DNA of 64,000 nt from Leptolyngbyaceae cyanobacterium RM1_1_2 (GCA_012032345.1 JAAUQI010000017.1:1-64000), one strand, 5' to 3'; positions 1 through 10,930 are shown, numbered from the stretch's first letter. The notes: generated by a model not told the origin, from the sequence alone. Numbers and translations are program-made.

Positions 1-195
1 AATCGGCGTATTCCCACTCAAGCGGAACTGGGGGAGCAAATTAAGGCTTGGCAGGATGAGCGTAATGCTAGAAAAGCCACGCTCAATTGGAGATTTTCGA
101 GTGCGAGTGCACGGATTCGCTTAGAGCGTCTATATCCGAAAGTAGAGCAAGAGCCGAACCTGGAGCAAGAGCCGAACCTAGAGCAAGAGAACTAG
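1..195 (+). CDS. IS630-family transposase, C-terminal fragment (cut by window edge)
   Basis: The reading frame is open from the first base and stops at 193-195, giving 64 residues. The segment ATLNWRFSSASARIRLERLY is the typical C-terminal end of IS630/Tc1-type DDE transposases, where an NWRF block is followed by an A/R-rich helix ending in RLYP. The DDE catalytic core would lie upstream of the window, so integrity cannot be judged. The last 16 residues hold an in-frame duplication, EQEPNL twice and then EQEN, encoded by an 18-bp tandem repeat at about 148-190. This tail is not part of the conserved fold and may be a slipped or extended end. No terminal inverted repeat could be identified after the stop. 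Confidence 0.7.
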   Translation, partial: NRRIPTQAELGEQIKAWQDERNARKATLNWRFSSASARIRLERLYPKVEQEPNLEQEPNLEQEN

Positions 196-237
196 GCAAA
201 GTCTCTTTGGTGGACTACTAGTAGCATCGTCACAGCT

Positions 238-269
238 AGAAATTGGGGTTAGTAGAAATTGGGGTTGGT
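238..269 (+). repeat. 16-bp tandem direct repeat
   Basis: AGAAATTGGGGTTAGT (238-253) is followed immediately by AGAAATTGGGGTTGGT (254-269), with one mismatch. It runs directly into the palindrome at 268-302, and both lie just after the transposase fragment, where insertion-related debris is expected. Confidence 0.75.
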
Positions 270-302
270 AGTCAGTGCTTTAGCGCTGAAGCGCTAACTA
301 CG
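268..302. repeat. palindromic dispersed repeat (GTAGTCAGTGCTT type)
   Basis: The arms GTAGTCAGTGCTT (268-280) and AAGCGCTAACTAC (289-301) pair with two mismatches around TAGCGCTG. This form of palindrome, rich in AGCGCT, is a familiar dispersed intergenic repeat in cyanobacterial genomes. AGCGCT-rich palindromic DNA also occurs at 44263-44315 in this window. Confidence 0.6.
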
Positions 303-885
303 AACTATGGCATCACCCTAAAATTAAGTGTTAACGCTGCACTAGCCTATTACCTGCTAGTTCAAAGCGCCACCCGCAGGTTCAGCCCATAGCAGTACCC
401 ACAAACAAGCTAGCAAGAAGATTAGAAGAGCAAATTGAGGACGCCACAGAGGTAACTGAGATGCCGAAATGCATTTTGCCTGTTCGAGTTTGCAGTTTTT
501 CACAGATCGGGTTGAAAACTGAGGCAGTTCTGGCATGTTTTTTTTACAATTAGCCTACCGAGCGGAGTAGTCTTTATCGCTGCAGACTTTTGCGCTGAAT
601 CTTTTCCGTTTTTACGGGCTGCAAGCAAGAGATTGTCTCTAGTTTAAACCAGCTGTTTCCAACTGCAATTTGTACTTAAAGAATTTATCAAGAGCCTGCC
701 GTTATGATGAAGCTGAAGCGTTTTTCGGGCTTCAAAAGGCCGATAGCGGAGACTGCTGGAGAGTACATAAGAACAGAGAGGCGCTTTACCTTAGCACAAG
801 TTGCATGTTAGCCCTAAGCATAGGTTAGACCAAAACCCAGCCCTAGAATATCTGCTAAAACGCTGTAATTCAAGTCTTTTAAGAA

Positions 886-918
886 ACTCCCTATTTTCTG
901 CCAGGGAGTATATTTTTT
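886..918 (+). terminator. terminator-like hairpin upstream of kdsD
   Basis: A perfect 7-bp stem, ACTCCCT (886-892) with AGGGAGT (903-909), encloses a 10-nt loop and is followed by ATATTTTTT. It has the shape of a rho-independent terminator reading rightwards, yet no gene lies within 690 bp upstream. It could end an unrecognised small RNA or be transcribed debris. Confidence 0.45.
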
Positions 919-1057
919 CAATAAAGTCGTTTACTCAAGTCTATACAGACTTCAAAGAAGTTTCGTAGGCTTGCCATAAGTTAAAGACAGTTATCCATAA
1001 ATCTGTTGCCTCTATTGTTGTCGCTTATCTTTTTACTTCTCTATTTGTAAGTAAGCT

Positions 1058-2058
1058 ATGCAGACTATTGTTTCACGAGCACGTCCAGCTTATTTTCAGC
1101 AGGTCAAAGACTTGCTGCAGCTAGAAGCTGATGCGATCGCCGCTGCTGCTCAATCCTTAGACCCTGATCAGGTTGATCAAGCCGTCAACCTGCTGCTGCT
1201 GTGTCAGGGCAAGGTGATTCTTACAGGCGTTGGCAAGTCTGGAATTGTGGCTAGAAAAATTGCTGCAACCTTAACTAGCATCGGTACCAGTGCCCTCTAC
1301 CTGCATCCGGTAGATGCTCTACATGGTGACCTCGGCGTGGTTTCTGCAGACGACGTTGTAATTTTGCTCAGTAACAGCGGGGAAACCGACGAACTGCTGG
1401 CAATGATGCCCAGTCTACAGCAGCGGCAAGTGCCTCTGATCGCTATTGTCGGTAACTTGCGCTCAACCTTAGCGCAGCAGTCCCACGTCGCTCTAGGCGC
1501 TACGGTTGCGCGTGAAGCCTGTCCACTAAACTTAGCCCCGACGACGAGTACTACGGTGGCCCTGGCGATTGGGGACGCTTTAGCTATGACCTTAGTACAA
1601 ATTCAAGGATTAACGCCAGAGCAGTTTGCGCTGAATCATCCGGCGGGGCGACTGGGTAAGCGTTTAACTCTGAGAGTTCAAGACCTGATGCACAGCGGTC
1701 AGGAAAACCCTACGATTTCACCTCAGGCTAGCTGGTTGGCAATGGTCAGCGCTATTAGTGAAGGTGGCCTCGGCGCTGTCAGCGTTATCAACGACCAGGG
1801 AATACTCTTAGGCGTGATTACAGACGGTGACCTGCGTCGTGCGATTGAGCGGGTTGACCCCACCGAACTGGCTTCACTCGCGGCCATAGCGGTGATGACG
1901 GCAAATCCAACCACAGCGCACCCGCAGCAGCTAGCCTACGATGCCCTCCAGGTGATGGAAAATCGGCCCTCTCAAATTGCGGTACTGCCCGTTGTTGACG
2001 ATCAGGAGCAATGCATCGGCATGTTGAGACTACACGATCTTGCACGGAGTGGTTTACT

Positions 2059-2062
<4 letters not shown>
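1058..2062 (+). CDS. kdsD: arabinose-5-phosphate isomerase (KpsF/GutQ family)
   Basis: This enzyme converts ribulose-5-phosphate to arabinose-5-phosphate, the first committed step of Kdo synthesis, in the cytoplasm. The 334-residue protein has the family layout. An N-terminal SIS domain (about residues 45-180) contains ILTGVGKSG (54-62), the HPVDALHGDLG block (83-93), SNSGET (105-110) and APTTSTT. Two CBS domains follow (about 205-265 and 275-334). Length matches E. coli KdsD (328). The ATG at 1058 gives the usual N-terminus. Its stop TGA (2060-2062) overlaps the GTG start of kdsB, so the two are translationally coupled. The isomerase call is well supported; the pathway role is confirmed by the kdsB, kdsA and kdsC neighbours. 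Confidence 0.95.
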
Positions 2063-3635
<1,573 letters not shown>

Positions 3636-3675
3636 GCTTGCTTGCCCTTGATCACTTAAGTCACCAGAGGTGTAG

Positions 3676-4209
3676 ATGAGTATGCAACTTGTAGGAACCT
3701 GTCAGCTTGAAGAGGCTGAATTGTGCGATCGCCTGTCTCACGTTCGTCTTTTAGCCCTTGATGTAGACGGTGTTTTGACCGACGGTGGCCTCTACTACAC
3801 CGACTCTGGGGAGGAGCAAAAAAAGTTCAATGTCAAAGACGGTCAGGGCCTGCAGCTAGTCAGTCAGGCCGGGTTTGAAGTGGCAATTATCAGCGCCAGT
3901 GCTTCAACGGCCACTTTACATAGGGCCAAAAAGCTAGGCATTGACCATGTCTACATCGGCGTCAGTCCTAAACTGCCCGTTCTGGAGCAGCTTTGTCAGA
4001 AGCTAGGCATCGGCTTGGAGCAGGTTGCTTATGCTGGAGATGATGTTAAAGATTTATCTGTCATGCAGGCAGTCGGCTGTCCGCTGACTGTAGCAGATGC
4101 CATGCCAGTCAATCAGGCTGCTGCTATCTACATCACTCAGAAAGGAGGGGGGCAAGCTGCTGTTAGAGAAATTTGCGAACTGCTTTTAGCAGTTAGTAAA
4201 CCGTTGTAA
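3676..4209 (+). CDS. kdsC: Kdo-8-phosphate phosphatase (HAD superfamily)
   Basis: It hydrolyses Kdo-8-phosphate to free Kdo. The 177-residue protein is a minimal HAD phosphatase without a cap domain. It has the nucleophile motif LDVDGVLTDG (Asp29, Asp31), FNVKDGQGL (about 51-59), motif II in IISAS (71-75), and the acidic motif AGDDVKDL (120-127) that binds Mg. Length matches KdsC. Start at ATG 3676; a second ATG lies two codons on (3682), so the exact start is uncertain by six bases. It follows kdsA by 40 bp and precedes the GT-B gene by 15 bp, so it very likely shares the operon. Confidence 0.92.
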   Translation: MSMQLVGTCQLEEAELCDRLSHVRLLALDVDGVLTDGGLYYTDSGEEQKKFNVKDGQGLQLVSQAGFEVAIISASASTATLHRAKKLGIDHVYIGVSPKLPVLEQLCQKLGIGLEQVAYAGDDVKDLSVMQAVGCPLTVADAMPVNQAAAIYITQKGGGQAAVREICELLLAVSKPL

Positions 4210-4224
4210 TTTTGTGAGTTTCCT

Positions 4225-5616
4225 ATGGCCCTGAAGCTTAGAAACCTGATTCGCAATGTGACAGATCCGCTTGAGGCAAAGCTTCTAGCCGATCACTACT
4301 TTTCACTACAGCAATATCTTAGCTACTGTGACAAGCTGGGCATGCTGCTACAGTCTCTCAGCTATCGACTAGCGTCAGCGCCAAAAGAGACTCAGCCAGA
4401 GATTATATTTTTCCTGTACTCCAAAGCCTGCGAACGCCTGCTGATACCGCTGCTCTTGCATTTGCAGCAGCAGCCCAAAGTTAGAACTCAGGTACGCTTA
4501 AGTCTAATTGTTCTGAGAGATATCCACCAGCTGCAGCTTTCCTCAGCTAATGTAAGCGCTTTAGCAGCAGCGGATTGTTCGGTACAGAGCAATTATTTCA
4601 GCCTGATTCGAACTTGCACCCAGCCAGAAAAAAAGCTGGTTGTCATGTGTCTAGATCATCGTTCTAGAGAGGCTTATCATCACGCGGGGACTAAAACTGC
4701 CGACAAGCTGCGTCAGCACGGCGCTAAGACTCTATCGATTCAGCACGGCGGTACCCGGCAGGACAGCGTCAAGGATTTGTCAACGGCTGCGTCTGATGTT
4801 GTCCTGGTTTGGGGGCAGCGGGTTTACCGGGAACTAGTGGAGCAGTATGGCGTTGAGCAGGGGCGTCTGCGGCTAGTCGGTAATCCGCTACACGATCGCT
4901 TAGCTCAGGTTGACCCTGTGCAGGTTAGGGTAAAGCTGCTCAGCGCTTATCCCAATTTGCGATCGCAGCTACCCGGCAAAAAAATTATTTTGTTGGCCAC
5001 GACGGTACAGGCAGAGTATGCAGACCAGCCCAACGAGCAGGCTCTGTATCGAGAATATCTCAGTCACATTTATCAAAGCATTGATTTCTCTAACGCTCTG
5101 CTGCTAGTCAAGATGCATCCGCTCGATAGCCTATCACCCAATCTCTATCAGGAAATGATACCAGCAAACGGGACAGATTCAATCATCGTGATAGAACCTA
5201 GCCTGACAGAACTGGATGTCTACTCGCTGCTGTCGATCGCAGACCTGTTGATTACGCGGGCTTCGACGGTGGCTGAAGAGGCTCTAATTATGCAGCGCAG
5301 CGTCATTGCCTTTGACCTGAAACCGGAAGGGCCTTCTCAAGGATATAAACACCTTGAAGAATACGGCAGCTATACTACCGTCTACTCGCAGCCCACAGAT
5401 CAGCTCAAAAATGCGATCGCCACAGCCTTAACCTCAAAGTCAGCCAGTCCTGCTACCAGCTCTCAGGCGCTAGATACGGTTGCCGACTTGACCTACCGCC
5501 TCGATGGTCAGTCAACCGCCAGAGCGGTCGAGGCAATTCTGCAAGAACTGGGGTCGTCTACTGCTGAGCTACCCCCGCTGCCTCAAGCTGTCAATGCCCA
5601 AACCGTCAATGCCTGA
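4225..5616 (+). CDS. GT-B-fold glycosyltransferase-like protein of the Kdo locus
   Basis: This 463-residue soluble protein starts 15 bp after kdsC. Its C-terminal half looks like a GT-B nucleotide-sugar enzyme (UDP-GlcNAc 2-epimerase/CDP-glycerol transferase-like). It has LSIQHGGTR, VVLVWGQRVYRELV, RLRLVGNPLHDR, LLVKMHPLDS, then LLSIADLLITRASTVAEEAL, where the Glu of a TVAEEA loop usually contacts the donor nucleotide. There is no membrane segment or signal peptide. It lacks the hallmarks of WaaA/KdtA, and I cannot match it to KpsC or KpsS. Because it is next to the CMP-Kdo genes, a Kdo- or Kdo-acceptor-specific transferase is a reasonable inference, but substrate is unknown. The end is rich in Ala/Thr/Pro and probably disordered. 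Confidence 0.6.
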   Translation: MALKLRNLIRNVTDPLEAKLLADHYFSLQQYLSYCDKLGMLLQSLSYRLASAPKETQPEIIFFLYSKACERLLIPLLLHLQQQPKVRTQVRLSLIVLRDIHQLQLSSANVSALAAADCSVQSNYFSLIRTCTQPEKKLVVMCLDHRSREAYHHAGTKTADKLRQHGAKTLSIQHGGTRQDSVKDLSTAASDVVLVWGQRVYRELVEQYGVEQGRLRLVGNPLHDRLAQVDPVQVRVKLLSAYPNLRSQLPGKKIILLATTVQAEYADQPNEQALYREYLSHIYQSIDFSNALLLVKMHPLDSLSPNLYQEMIPANGTDSIIVIEPSLTELDVYSLLSIADLLITRASTVAEEALIMQRSVIAFDLKPEGPSQGYKHLEEYGSYTTVYSQPTDQLKNAIATALTSKSASPATSSQALDTVADLTYRLDGQSTARAVEAILQELGSSTAELPPLPQAVNAQTVNA

Positions 5617-5681
5617 AGCGGATAAAACTTCCTGAGGCTTGAGCTGATTTTTCAATTTGATTAAAAACTGCTTTGATAACA

Positions 5682-6938
5682 ATGAAAACAATTGCTCTAG
5701 TCGAGACAAACTACGGTAACGGCCATCACTTAACCTATCTGAGGCTATTCAGCCAAATTTTGCTGGAGCAGCAGTGTCAGGTGATGGCATTTCATCCTAG
5801 ACCTAGAGACCTCACGGACTGGATTGATGAACACTGTCCAGACTACCGCGATCGCCTATGGGTCTTTGAAATGCACAAACATCGGCGGCGGCGAGTACCC
5901 ATTTTAGGAACGGTGCCAGAGCCTGTTGCCGTGATTGAAAGATGGCAGCACCTGACCAATACCCTGGCTGAAGCTTCTGAAGAAACGGGTTTCTCCCCCG
6001 ATCTGGTCTTTCTCAACTGGCTCGACAATTATCTGAGTCACTATTTGACTCATCATGTGATTGACTATGTTTTTCCCTATAGCTGGTCGGGCATTTATTT
6101 CCGACCGGGCGTTCTCAGATTTGGCCAGCGGTCTTTTGCAAAGCTGAGCGAACCTCTAGCCCATTATTCTCTGGCCCGTTCTCCACGCTGTCAGGCCCTA
6201 ACCATGCTAAACGAGGAGCTAGTTGAGGATTTGCAGCAGGATTTGGGTAAGCCCGTCATTGCATTTCCAGACATTACTGATGAGACGCCTCCTGAAGGTG
6301 ACTATGCCCTTGTGCAAAAGATTCGGCAAAAAGCAGGCGATCGCAAAATTGTTGGACTCATTGGCGCTTTAAGCAAACGCAAGGGGATCTTAACCCTGCT
6401 TAAAGTTGCCCAGCAGTCTATGGAAGAAAACTGGTTTTTTGTGTTTGCTGGCCAGCTTGATGAGTCTATGTTTCATCAAGAGTTTGACCAGCGTTTTCCC
6501 GAAGAGTTTCAGCAGATTAAAAAAATGCGAGAAGATCCGCCTGATAACTGCTATTTCCACTTTGAGTCTATTCCTGATGGCCACAGGTTTAATAGCGTTG
6601 TGAATGCCTGTGATGTTTTGTTTGCGGCCTATGAAAATTTTCCCTACAGCAGTAATCTACTCACGAAAGCAGCCGTTTTTAAGAAACCCATTATTGTCAG
6701 TGAAGGATACTGCATGGCGGCTCGGGTTGAGAAATTTAGATTTGGCCTTACCATTCCCGAAGGAGATGTCGCTAAGTGTATTGCTGCTTTGCGTTATCTC
6801 TGTGATCAGCCGGAGCAGGCCCTGCGTGAGCTAAACCCAGACTTTGAGGGTTATCACCGCCTGCACTCCATTGATCAGATTCGTAAAGTTTTTCAAGCGG
6901 TAATTAGCAATACAGAGTCGCCGCTTGTGACCGTTTGA
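5682..6938 (+). CDS. family 4-like glycosyltransferase
   Basis: The 418-residue cytoplasmic protein starts [19 protein letters not shown], a Rossmann-like strand and glycine-rich turn. An in-frame TTG at 5673 is possible, but the ATG at 5682 is preferred. The C-terminal half has the GT-B pattern of GT4 enzymes: [29 protein letters not shown], and the donor-binding region [20 protein letters not shown] then [17 protein letters not shown]. The usual EX7E site is modified: the region after [10 protein letters not shown] is recognisable, but a canonical E-S-F-G is absent. It probably adds one sugar of the locus polymer. It sits 65 bp after the GT-B gene and 40 bp before the epimerase. Confidence 0.7.
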   Translation: MKTIALVETNYGNGHHLTYLRLFSQILLEQQCQVMAFHPRPRDLTDWIDEHCPDYRDRLWVFEMHKHRRRRVPILGTVPEPVAVIERWQHLTNTLAEASEETGFSPDLVFLNWLDNYLSHYLTHHVIDYVFPYSWSGIYFRPGVLRFGQRSFAKLSEPLAHYSLARSPRCQALTMLNEELVEDLQQDLGKPVIAFPDITDETPPEGDYALVQKIRQKAGDRKIVGLIGALSKRKGILTLLKVAQQSMEENWFFVFAGQLDESMFHQEFDQRFPEEFQQIKKMREDPPDNCYFHFESIPDGHRFNSVVNACDVLFAAYENFPYSSNLLTKAAVFKKPIIVSEGYCMAARVEKFRFGLTIPEGDVAKCIAALRYLCDQPEQALRELNPDFEGYHRLHSIDQIRKVFQAVISNTESPLVTV

Positions 6939-6978
6939 ATTCGTTAACTTAACTAACCGTATTTATGAGGAGTTGTTT

Positions 6979-8033
6979 ATGAAAGTATTAGTCACGGGTT
7001 CAAGCGGGTTGATTGGTTCAGAAGCAGTTGAGTATTACGATTGTCAAGGTCATCAGGTGATCGGCGTTGATAACAATATGCGGGCTGAGTTTTTTGGTAA
7101 GCAAGGGGATACGCTTTGGAATTTAGGCCGTCTGCAAGAATCGACGCAGCAGTTTTCTCATCAGAGTATTGATATCCGCGATCGCAGAACCTTTTCAATC
7201 TTTTTGAAGCAGAGAAGTTTGACTTAATTATTCACTGTGCGGCTCAGCCTTCCCATGACAAAGCCTGTGAGATTCCTATTCTCGACTTTGAGGTCAATGC
7301 TTTAGGCACCGTCAATCTACTAGAAGCCACTCGGCAGTTTTGCCCCGAAGCAGTGTTTATTCACATGAGCACCAACAAGGTTTATGGCGATGCCCCCAAC
7401 GAAGTTCCCAGAGTTGAGCTAGAGCAGCGCTACGACTACGCCAATCCCGAAGATTACAACGGCATTGCTGAAACCTGTCGCATCGATCGCTGCCTGCATT
7501 CTCTCTTTGGCGCGTCTAAGGCGGCGGCTGACATTGTAGCCCAGGAGTATGGCCGCTACTTTGGCATGAATGTAGGCATTTTTAGGGGGGGCTGTCTGAC
7601 CGGGCCGTCTCACTCTGGTGTAGAGCTACACGGCTTTTTGTCTTATCTAGTCAAAGTAGCCGTCAGCGGACGCACCTACAAAGTTTTTGGCTATCAGGGC
7701 AAGCAGGTACGAGACAACATCCACAGCTACGACGTGATTCAAGCCTTTGAAGCTTTCCGCAAAAATCCCCGACCCGGTGAAGTTTACAACTTAGGCGGAG
7801 GCCGAGGCAATAGCGTCTCAATGATGGAAGCCTTTGATCGCGTAGAAGCGATTACCGGACGCAAAGTGCAGTGGGAGTACGTCGAGCGCAACCGCATTGG
7901 TGATCACATCTGCTATATCTCAGATTTGAGCAAGCTCAAGTCTCACTTCCCTAACTGGGATATCACCCGCAGTCTAGACGATATCTTCCAGGAAATGGTA
8001 GCGGCTGAGCAGGCTAGATTTGCAGCAGTTTGA
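6979..8033 (+). pseudogene. NAD-dependent nucleotide-sugar epimerase (CDP-paratose/tyvelose 2-epimerase-like), frameshifted
   Basis: The N-terminal part (ATG 6979, with AGGAG six bases upstream) has the Rossmann motif [11 protein letters not shown] and runs to IDIRDRR. The frame then breaks. From 7188 the protein continues in another frame as [20 protein letters not shown] and on to the stop at 8033. One missing A in CGCAGAACC (about 7187-7189) would restore a single 352-residue protein. The downstream part carries [10 protein letters not shown], the catalytic region [10 protein letters not shown] with its Ser/Tyr-type spacing altered, [25 protein letters not shown] and [11 protein letters not shown], which resemble CDP-tyvelose epimerases. 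Substrate is inferred only from this resemblance. Whether the break is real or a sequencing error cannot be decided here. Confidence 0.8.
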
Positions 8034-8046
8034 AGTCTGTTGACCG

Positions 8047-8077
8047 GAGTTCTGTGCTTTATTAGAGCACAGAACTC
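8047..8077 (+). terminator. strong 12-bp hairpin after the epimerase
   Basis: GAGTTCTGTGCT (8047-8058) and AGCACAGAACTC (8066-8077) form a perfect 12-bp stem with a 7-nt loop, 14 bases after the epimerase stop. No U-run follows, so it may be a factor-assisted terminator or an mRNA-stabilising 3' hairpin for the kds operon rather than a canonical intrinsic terminator. Confidence 0.55.
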
Positions 8078-8245
8078 GTACTCTGCGGTGGAAAATTACC
8101 CTGTAGTGGGCAGTTACCTACCTGGATAGATTTACACCTCGCAGTACTCACTACAAACTGTGGCCACTTTGCCGGTTGCTTAGGGGTGCTTACTTTCAAA
8201 GAGTCAGCTGAGCGTACACATATTCTTTAAAGTCGTAGCACTTTT

Positions 8246-9421
8246 ATGCTTCATCGAACAGGCTTAAGACTGTTACGCGATCGCCTGCCGATTTTCAACT
8301 CGCTTTCTGAGAGAGCAGGTAGTAAAAATTTGCTGCCTTCTTTAGATGGGCTACGAGCGATCGCGGTAATTTTAGTGTTCTTAGAACACATTACAGGTAA
8401 CGTGTTTCGTGAAGATACCGTTGAGAGCGGAGCCTTCTTTGGCCCCTTTCTAAACTTTGGTGACGTCGGCATGGGTCGCTCTGGCGTTTATCTATTTTTT
8501 GTCTTAAGTAGCTTTCTTTTAACCAGTCAGCTTCTCAAGCCTCATATCAACTTTAGAGATCCAGTTTTGTGGATAAACTATGGATTTAAGCGATTTATTC
8601 GGATTTATCCTTTGTACCTGTGTGTTCTGATAGTTTACTACAAGTTTCCTAGTTTCAAATATGACTTTGGTGATGTGCTTTCACATCTTGCTTTACAGAG
8701 GGCTGAAAATCATTTTTGGACACTCCCTGTAGAAATCAAGTACTACTTTATACTTCCGGGTATAGCCTGGTTAATGAGCAGAGTCTTGAAGCGTAATCTG
8801 CTTTTGACGATCCTTGCTAGTGTGAGTCTAATTCTGCTGCTCAGTTTGATGAGTGCTACTGTCTCGACGCCTGCGCGGCTTTCTATCCTGCCGCATCTGC
8901 CCGTCTTCTTAGTGGGTTCTTTAGCAGCCCTTGTTCAGGTTAAATTACTCGGTTGTACATGGCTTCGACAACGCCATGTCAGTACAGTAATGGAAGCTAT
9001 AGCAATTTTATCGCTGATAGGAATTGTCTTGAGTCTGCCGGTAGGATTGAGTCATGGTCTTTGGTTCTGGCTGAGTGACAAAGTACCAGCAGTTTTAGCA
9101 GCTCATTGGGTTTATCAACTTCAGGGTTGCCTCTGGGCAGTCTTTTTAGTGAGCCATTTGCATGGCCGAGGATGGACTCAGCGTTTTCTGAGCTGGAAAC
9201 CGCTTCGACATATTGGAGTCGTTAGTTTTGGCATATACCTATGGCATATTGCTGTGCTAGGTTATTTGGATGCTCATCTTGAGGTTCCTAGTTTTGTCAA
9301 GATGTTAGCCATCACAGTGGTAACTGTGAGTGTAGCAACAGTAACTTACATTACGATTGAGCAGCCTGCCATGCAACTCAGGCTACCCTTACCTCAGCCA
9401 GTAGCGCTTGCTAAAAAATAA
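8246..9421 (+). CDS. acyltransferase 3 family membrane protein (probable polysaccharide O-acetyltransferase)
   Basis: This 391-residue multi-spanning inner-membrane protein has the family signature near its N-terminus: LPSLDGLRAIAVILVFLEHI (about 30-49), whose His is the conserved catalytic residue, followed by SGVYLFFVLSSFLLTSQLL. Roughly ten hydrophobic segments follow, ending with FGIYLWHIAVLGYL and a C-terminal helix plus IEQPAM, all usual in OafA/YrhL-type enzymes. These move acetyl or other acyl groups to sugars on the periplasmic face. In this locus it most likely acylates the exported polymer. It starts at ATG 8246, 212 bp after the epimerase, beyond the hairpin, so it may be a separate transcript. 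Confidence 0.88.
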   Translation: MLHRTGLRLLRDRLPIFNSLSERAGSKNLLPSLDGLRAIAVILVFLEHITGNVFREDTVESGAFFGPFLNFGDVGMGRSGVYLFFVLSSFLLTSQLLKPHINFRDPVLWINYGFKRFIRIYPLYLCVLIVYYKFPSFKYDFGDVLSHLALQRAENHFWTLPVEIKYYFILPGIAWLMSRVLKRNLLLTILASVSLILLLSLMSATVSTPARLSILPHLPVFLVGSLAALVQVKLLGCTWLRQRHVSTVMEAIAILSLIGIVLSLPVGLSHGLWFWLSDKVPAVLAAHWVYQLQGCLWAVFLVSHLHGRGWTQRFLSWKPLRHIGVVSFGIYLWHIAVLGYLDAHLEVPSFVKMLAITVVTVSVATVTYITIEQPAMQLRLPLPQPVALAKK

Positions 9422-9437
9422 GGTACATTCTCAATCC

Positions 9438-9637
9438 TTAGAGGTTATTTGAAAAGGAACATGCTGTCATACTTAGCACTCGCAGTTCCCCTAACCCCCT
9501 CAGAAAGTGGGGAATCAGATTAAAAGTTCCCCCTCTTCAAAAGTCTCCCTTCTTGAGGGGAATCTAGGGGGATCGGGGAGATTTAGGGGGATTGGAATAG
9601 CGGCACCTCATAGAAGACTTTCAAAACATCCTCTTAA
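9438..9637. repeat. candidate MITE-like element, about 200 bp
   Basis: The ends look like imperfect terminal inverted repeats: TTAGAGGTTATTTGAAAAGG at the left (9438) and, read on the opposite strand from 9637, TTAAGAGGATGTTTTGAAAG. The interior is unusually rich in runs of C and G (TTCCCCTAACCCCCT, GTGGGGAA, TAGGGGGATCGGGGAG, TTTAGGGGGATT) that can pair with each other. The right 33 bp recur at 18332-18364 in inverted orientation with 30 of 33 identities. It carries no gene and fills the space between the acyltransferase and the next glycosyltransferase. Confidence 0.55.
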
Positions 9638-9679
9638 CGCTATCTGTCATCTTTAACAGCAAATCGGGAGCCACTGCTA

Positions 9680-10930
9680 ATGAAGGCTTTAATTTTAAGT
9701 ACATCTGATATTGAAGGCGGAGCTGCCAGGGCAACTTACAGACTGCATCAAGGCTTGCAATCTATTGGGATGACCTCTCAGATGTTGGTTCGGGCCAAAG
9801 TTGGGCGCGATCGCTGTGTAAGAGCAGAGAAGTCCGTACTAACCAAGCTAGGCCCTCAGATGAACGGCTTACCGCTGCGTCGATATCCCAAACGTAACCG
9901 CATGATCTCGGCTCAGTGGTTCCCCGATGCGATCGCAAAACAGGTCAATCAAATCAGCCCAGATATTGTTAATCTGCACTGGGTTTGTAATGGATTTGTC
10001 AAGATTGAGACGCTAGCCCAACTTAAGCGACCCTTGGTGTGGACGTTGCAGGACATGTGGCCGATGACCGGCGGCTGTCACTACAGTGAAGACTGCGATC
10101 GCTATCAAAAATCCTGCGGCAGCTGCCCCCAGCTAGGCAGCGATCGCCAGCACGATCTCTCTCGCAAGATTTGGCAGCGCAAGCGCAAAGCCTGGCAGGG
10201 GATAGACCTGACCATTGTGACGCCGAGCCAGTGGATGGCCGACTGTGTGAAAGCCAGCTCTTTGCTGGGCGATCGCCGGGTAGAGGTGATTCCTTTTTGC
10301 CTGGATACCCAAACCTATCGCCCCTTTGATCAAAGCTTTGCCCGTGACGCGCTAGGACTACCCCAGGATAAACAAATTATTCTCTTCGGGGCGCTAGCAG
10401 CCACCATTGACCAGCGCAAAGGATTTCACCTGCTGGTTCCAGCGCTAAAGGCTTTAGGTGAAAAAGGCTGGCAAGACCGGGTGGAGCTAGCGGTTTTTGG
10501 GTCTTCCCAGCCAGATCAGCCCATTGATTTAGGGTTTAAGGCCAACTATTTGGGTTCATTCCAGGATGATTTGAGCTTGGCGCTGGTGTACTCAGCTGCC
10601 GATGTCATGATTGTGCCATCGCTACAGGAATCTTTTGGTCAAACTACCTCAGAAGCCTTGGCCTGCGGAACTCCGGTTGTTGCTTTTGATGCTACAGGCC
10701 CTAAAGATATTGTTGATCATCAGCTCAACGGATATCTGGTTAAACCCTATGAAGTTCAAGATTTGACTCAGGGAATTTCCTGGATTTTAGAGGATGCTGA
10801 GCGCCTCTGTCAGCTGAAATTACGCGCCAGAGAAAAAGCTGAGCAGGCTTTCGCTTTGGAGATACAAGCCAATCAATATCTTCAGCTTTTTGAAGCGCTA
10901 CTACAGCCCTACTCGCAGACTATTGCTTGA
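9680..10930 (+). CDS. family 4 glycosyltransferase
   Basis: A 416-residue GT-B enzyme starting MKALILSTSDIEGGAARATY, the typical N-terminus of GT4 transferases of exopolysaccharide loci. GGGAG lies about nine bases before the ATG. It contains DIVNLHWVCNGF, the block VWTLQDMWPMTGGCHYSEDC with nearby Cys residues (CDRYQKSCGSCPQLG), characteristic of one WcaC-like subgroup, then IILFGALAATIDQRKGFHLL. The donor site is VMIVPSLQESFGQTTSEALA (EX7E motif), followed by GTPVVAFDATGPKDIV. The four-Cys cluster may bind a metal ion. Substrate is unknown. It lies between the candidate MITE and the long gap before the TagA-like gene. Confidence 0.88.
   Translation: MKALILSTSDIEGGAARATYRLHQGLQSIGMTSQMLVRAKVGRDRCVRAEKSVLTKLGPQMNGLPLRRYPKRNRMISAQWFPDAIAKQVNQISPDIVNLHWVCNGFVKIETLAQLKRPLVWTLQDMWPMTGGCHYSEDCDRYQKSCGSCPQLGSDRQHDLSRKIWQRKRKAWQGIDLTIVTPSQWMADCVKASSLLGDRRVEVIPFCLDTQTYRPFDQSFARDALGLPQDKQIILFGALAATIDQRKGFHLLVPALKALGEKGWQDRVELAVFGSSQPDQPIDLGFKANYLGSFQDDLSLALVYSAADVMIVPSLQESFGQTTSEALACGTPVVAFDATGPKDIVDHQLNGYLVKPYEVQDLTQGISWILEDAERLCQLKLRAREKAEQAFALEIQANQYLQLFEALLQPYSQTIA

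Larger units (their letters stand above)
196..1057. other. 862-bp intergenic region between transposase fragment and kdsD
   Basis: I see no convincing coding sequence. The stretch contains two tandem 16-bp units (238-269), a palindromic repeat (268-302) and a terminator-like hairpin (886-918), which are listed separately. The roughly 200 bp upstream of that hairpin could hold an untranslated RNA: it includes a small stem GAAGC...GCTTC near 714-732 and ends at the hairpin. I could not match it to a known RNA family by eye. The last 140 bp before kdsD are AT-rich and must carry the kds operon promoter, but no clean -35/-10 pair stands out. Confidence 0.5.

Noticed and set aside
9470-9600. CRISPR-like or regulatory array in the C/G-run segment
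   Set aside because: The runs are irregular in spacing and fit better as the interior of a MITE-like element.
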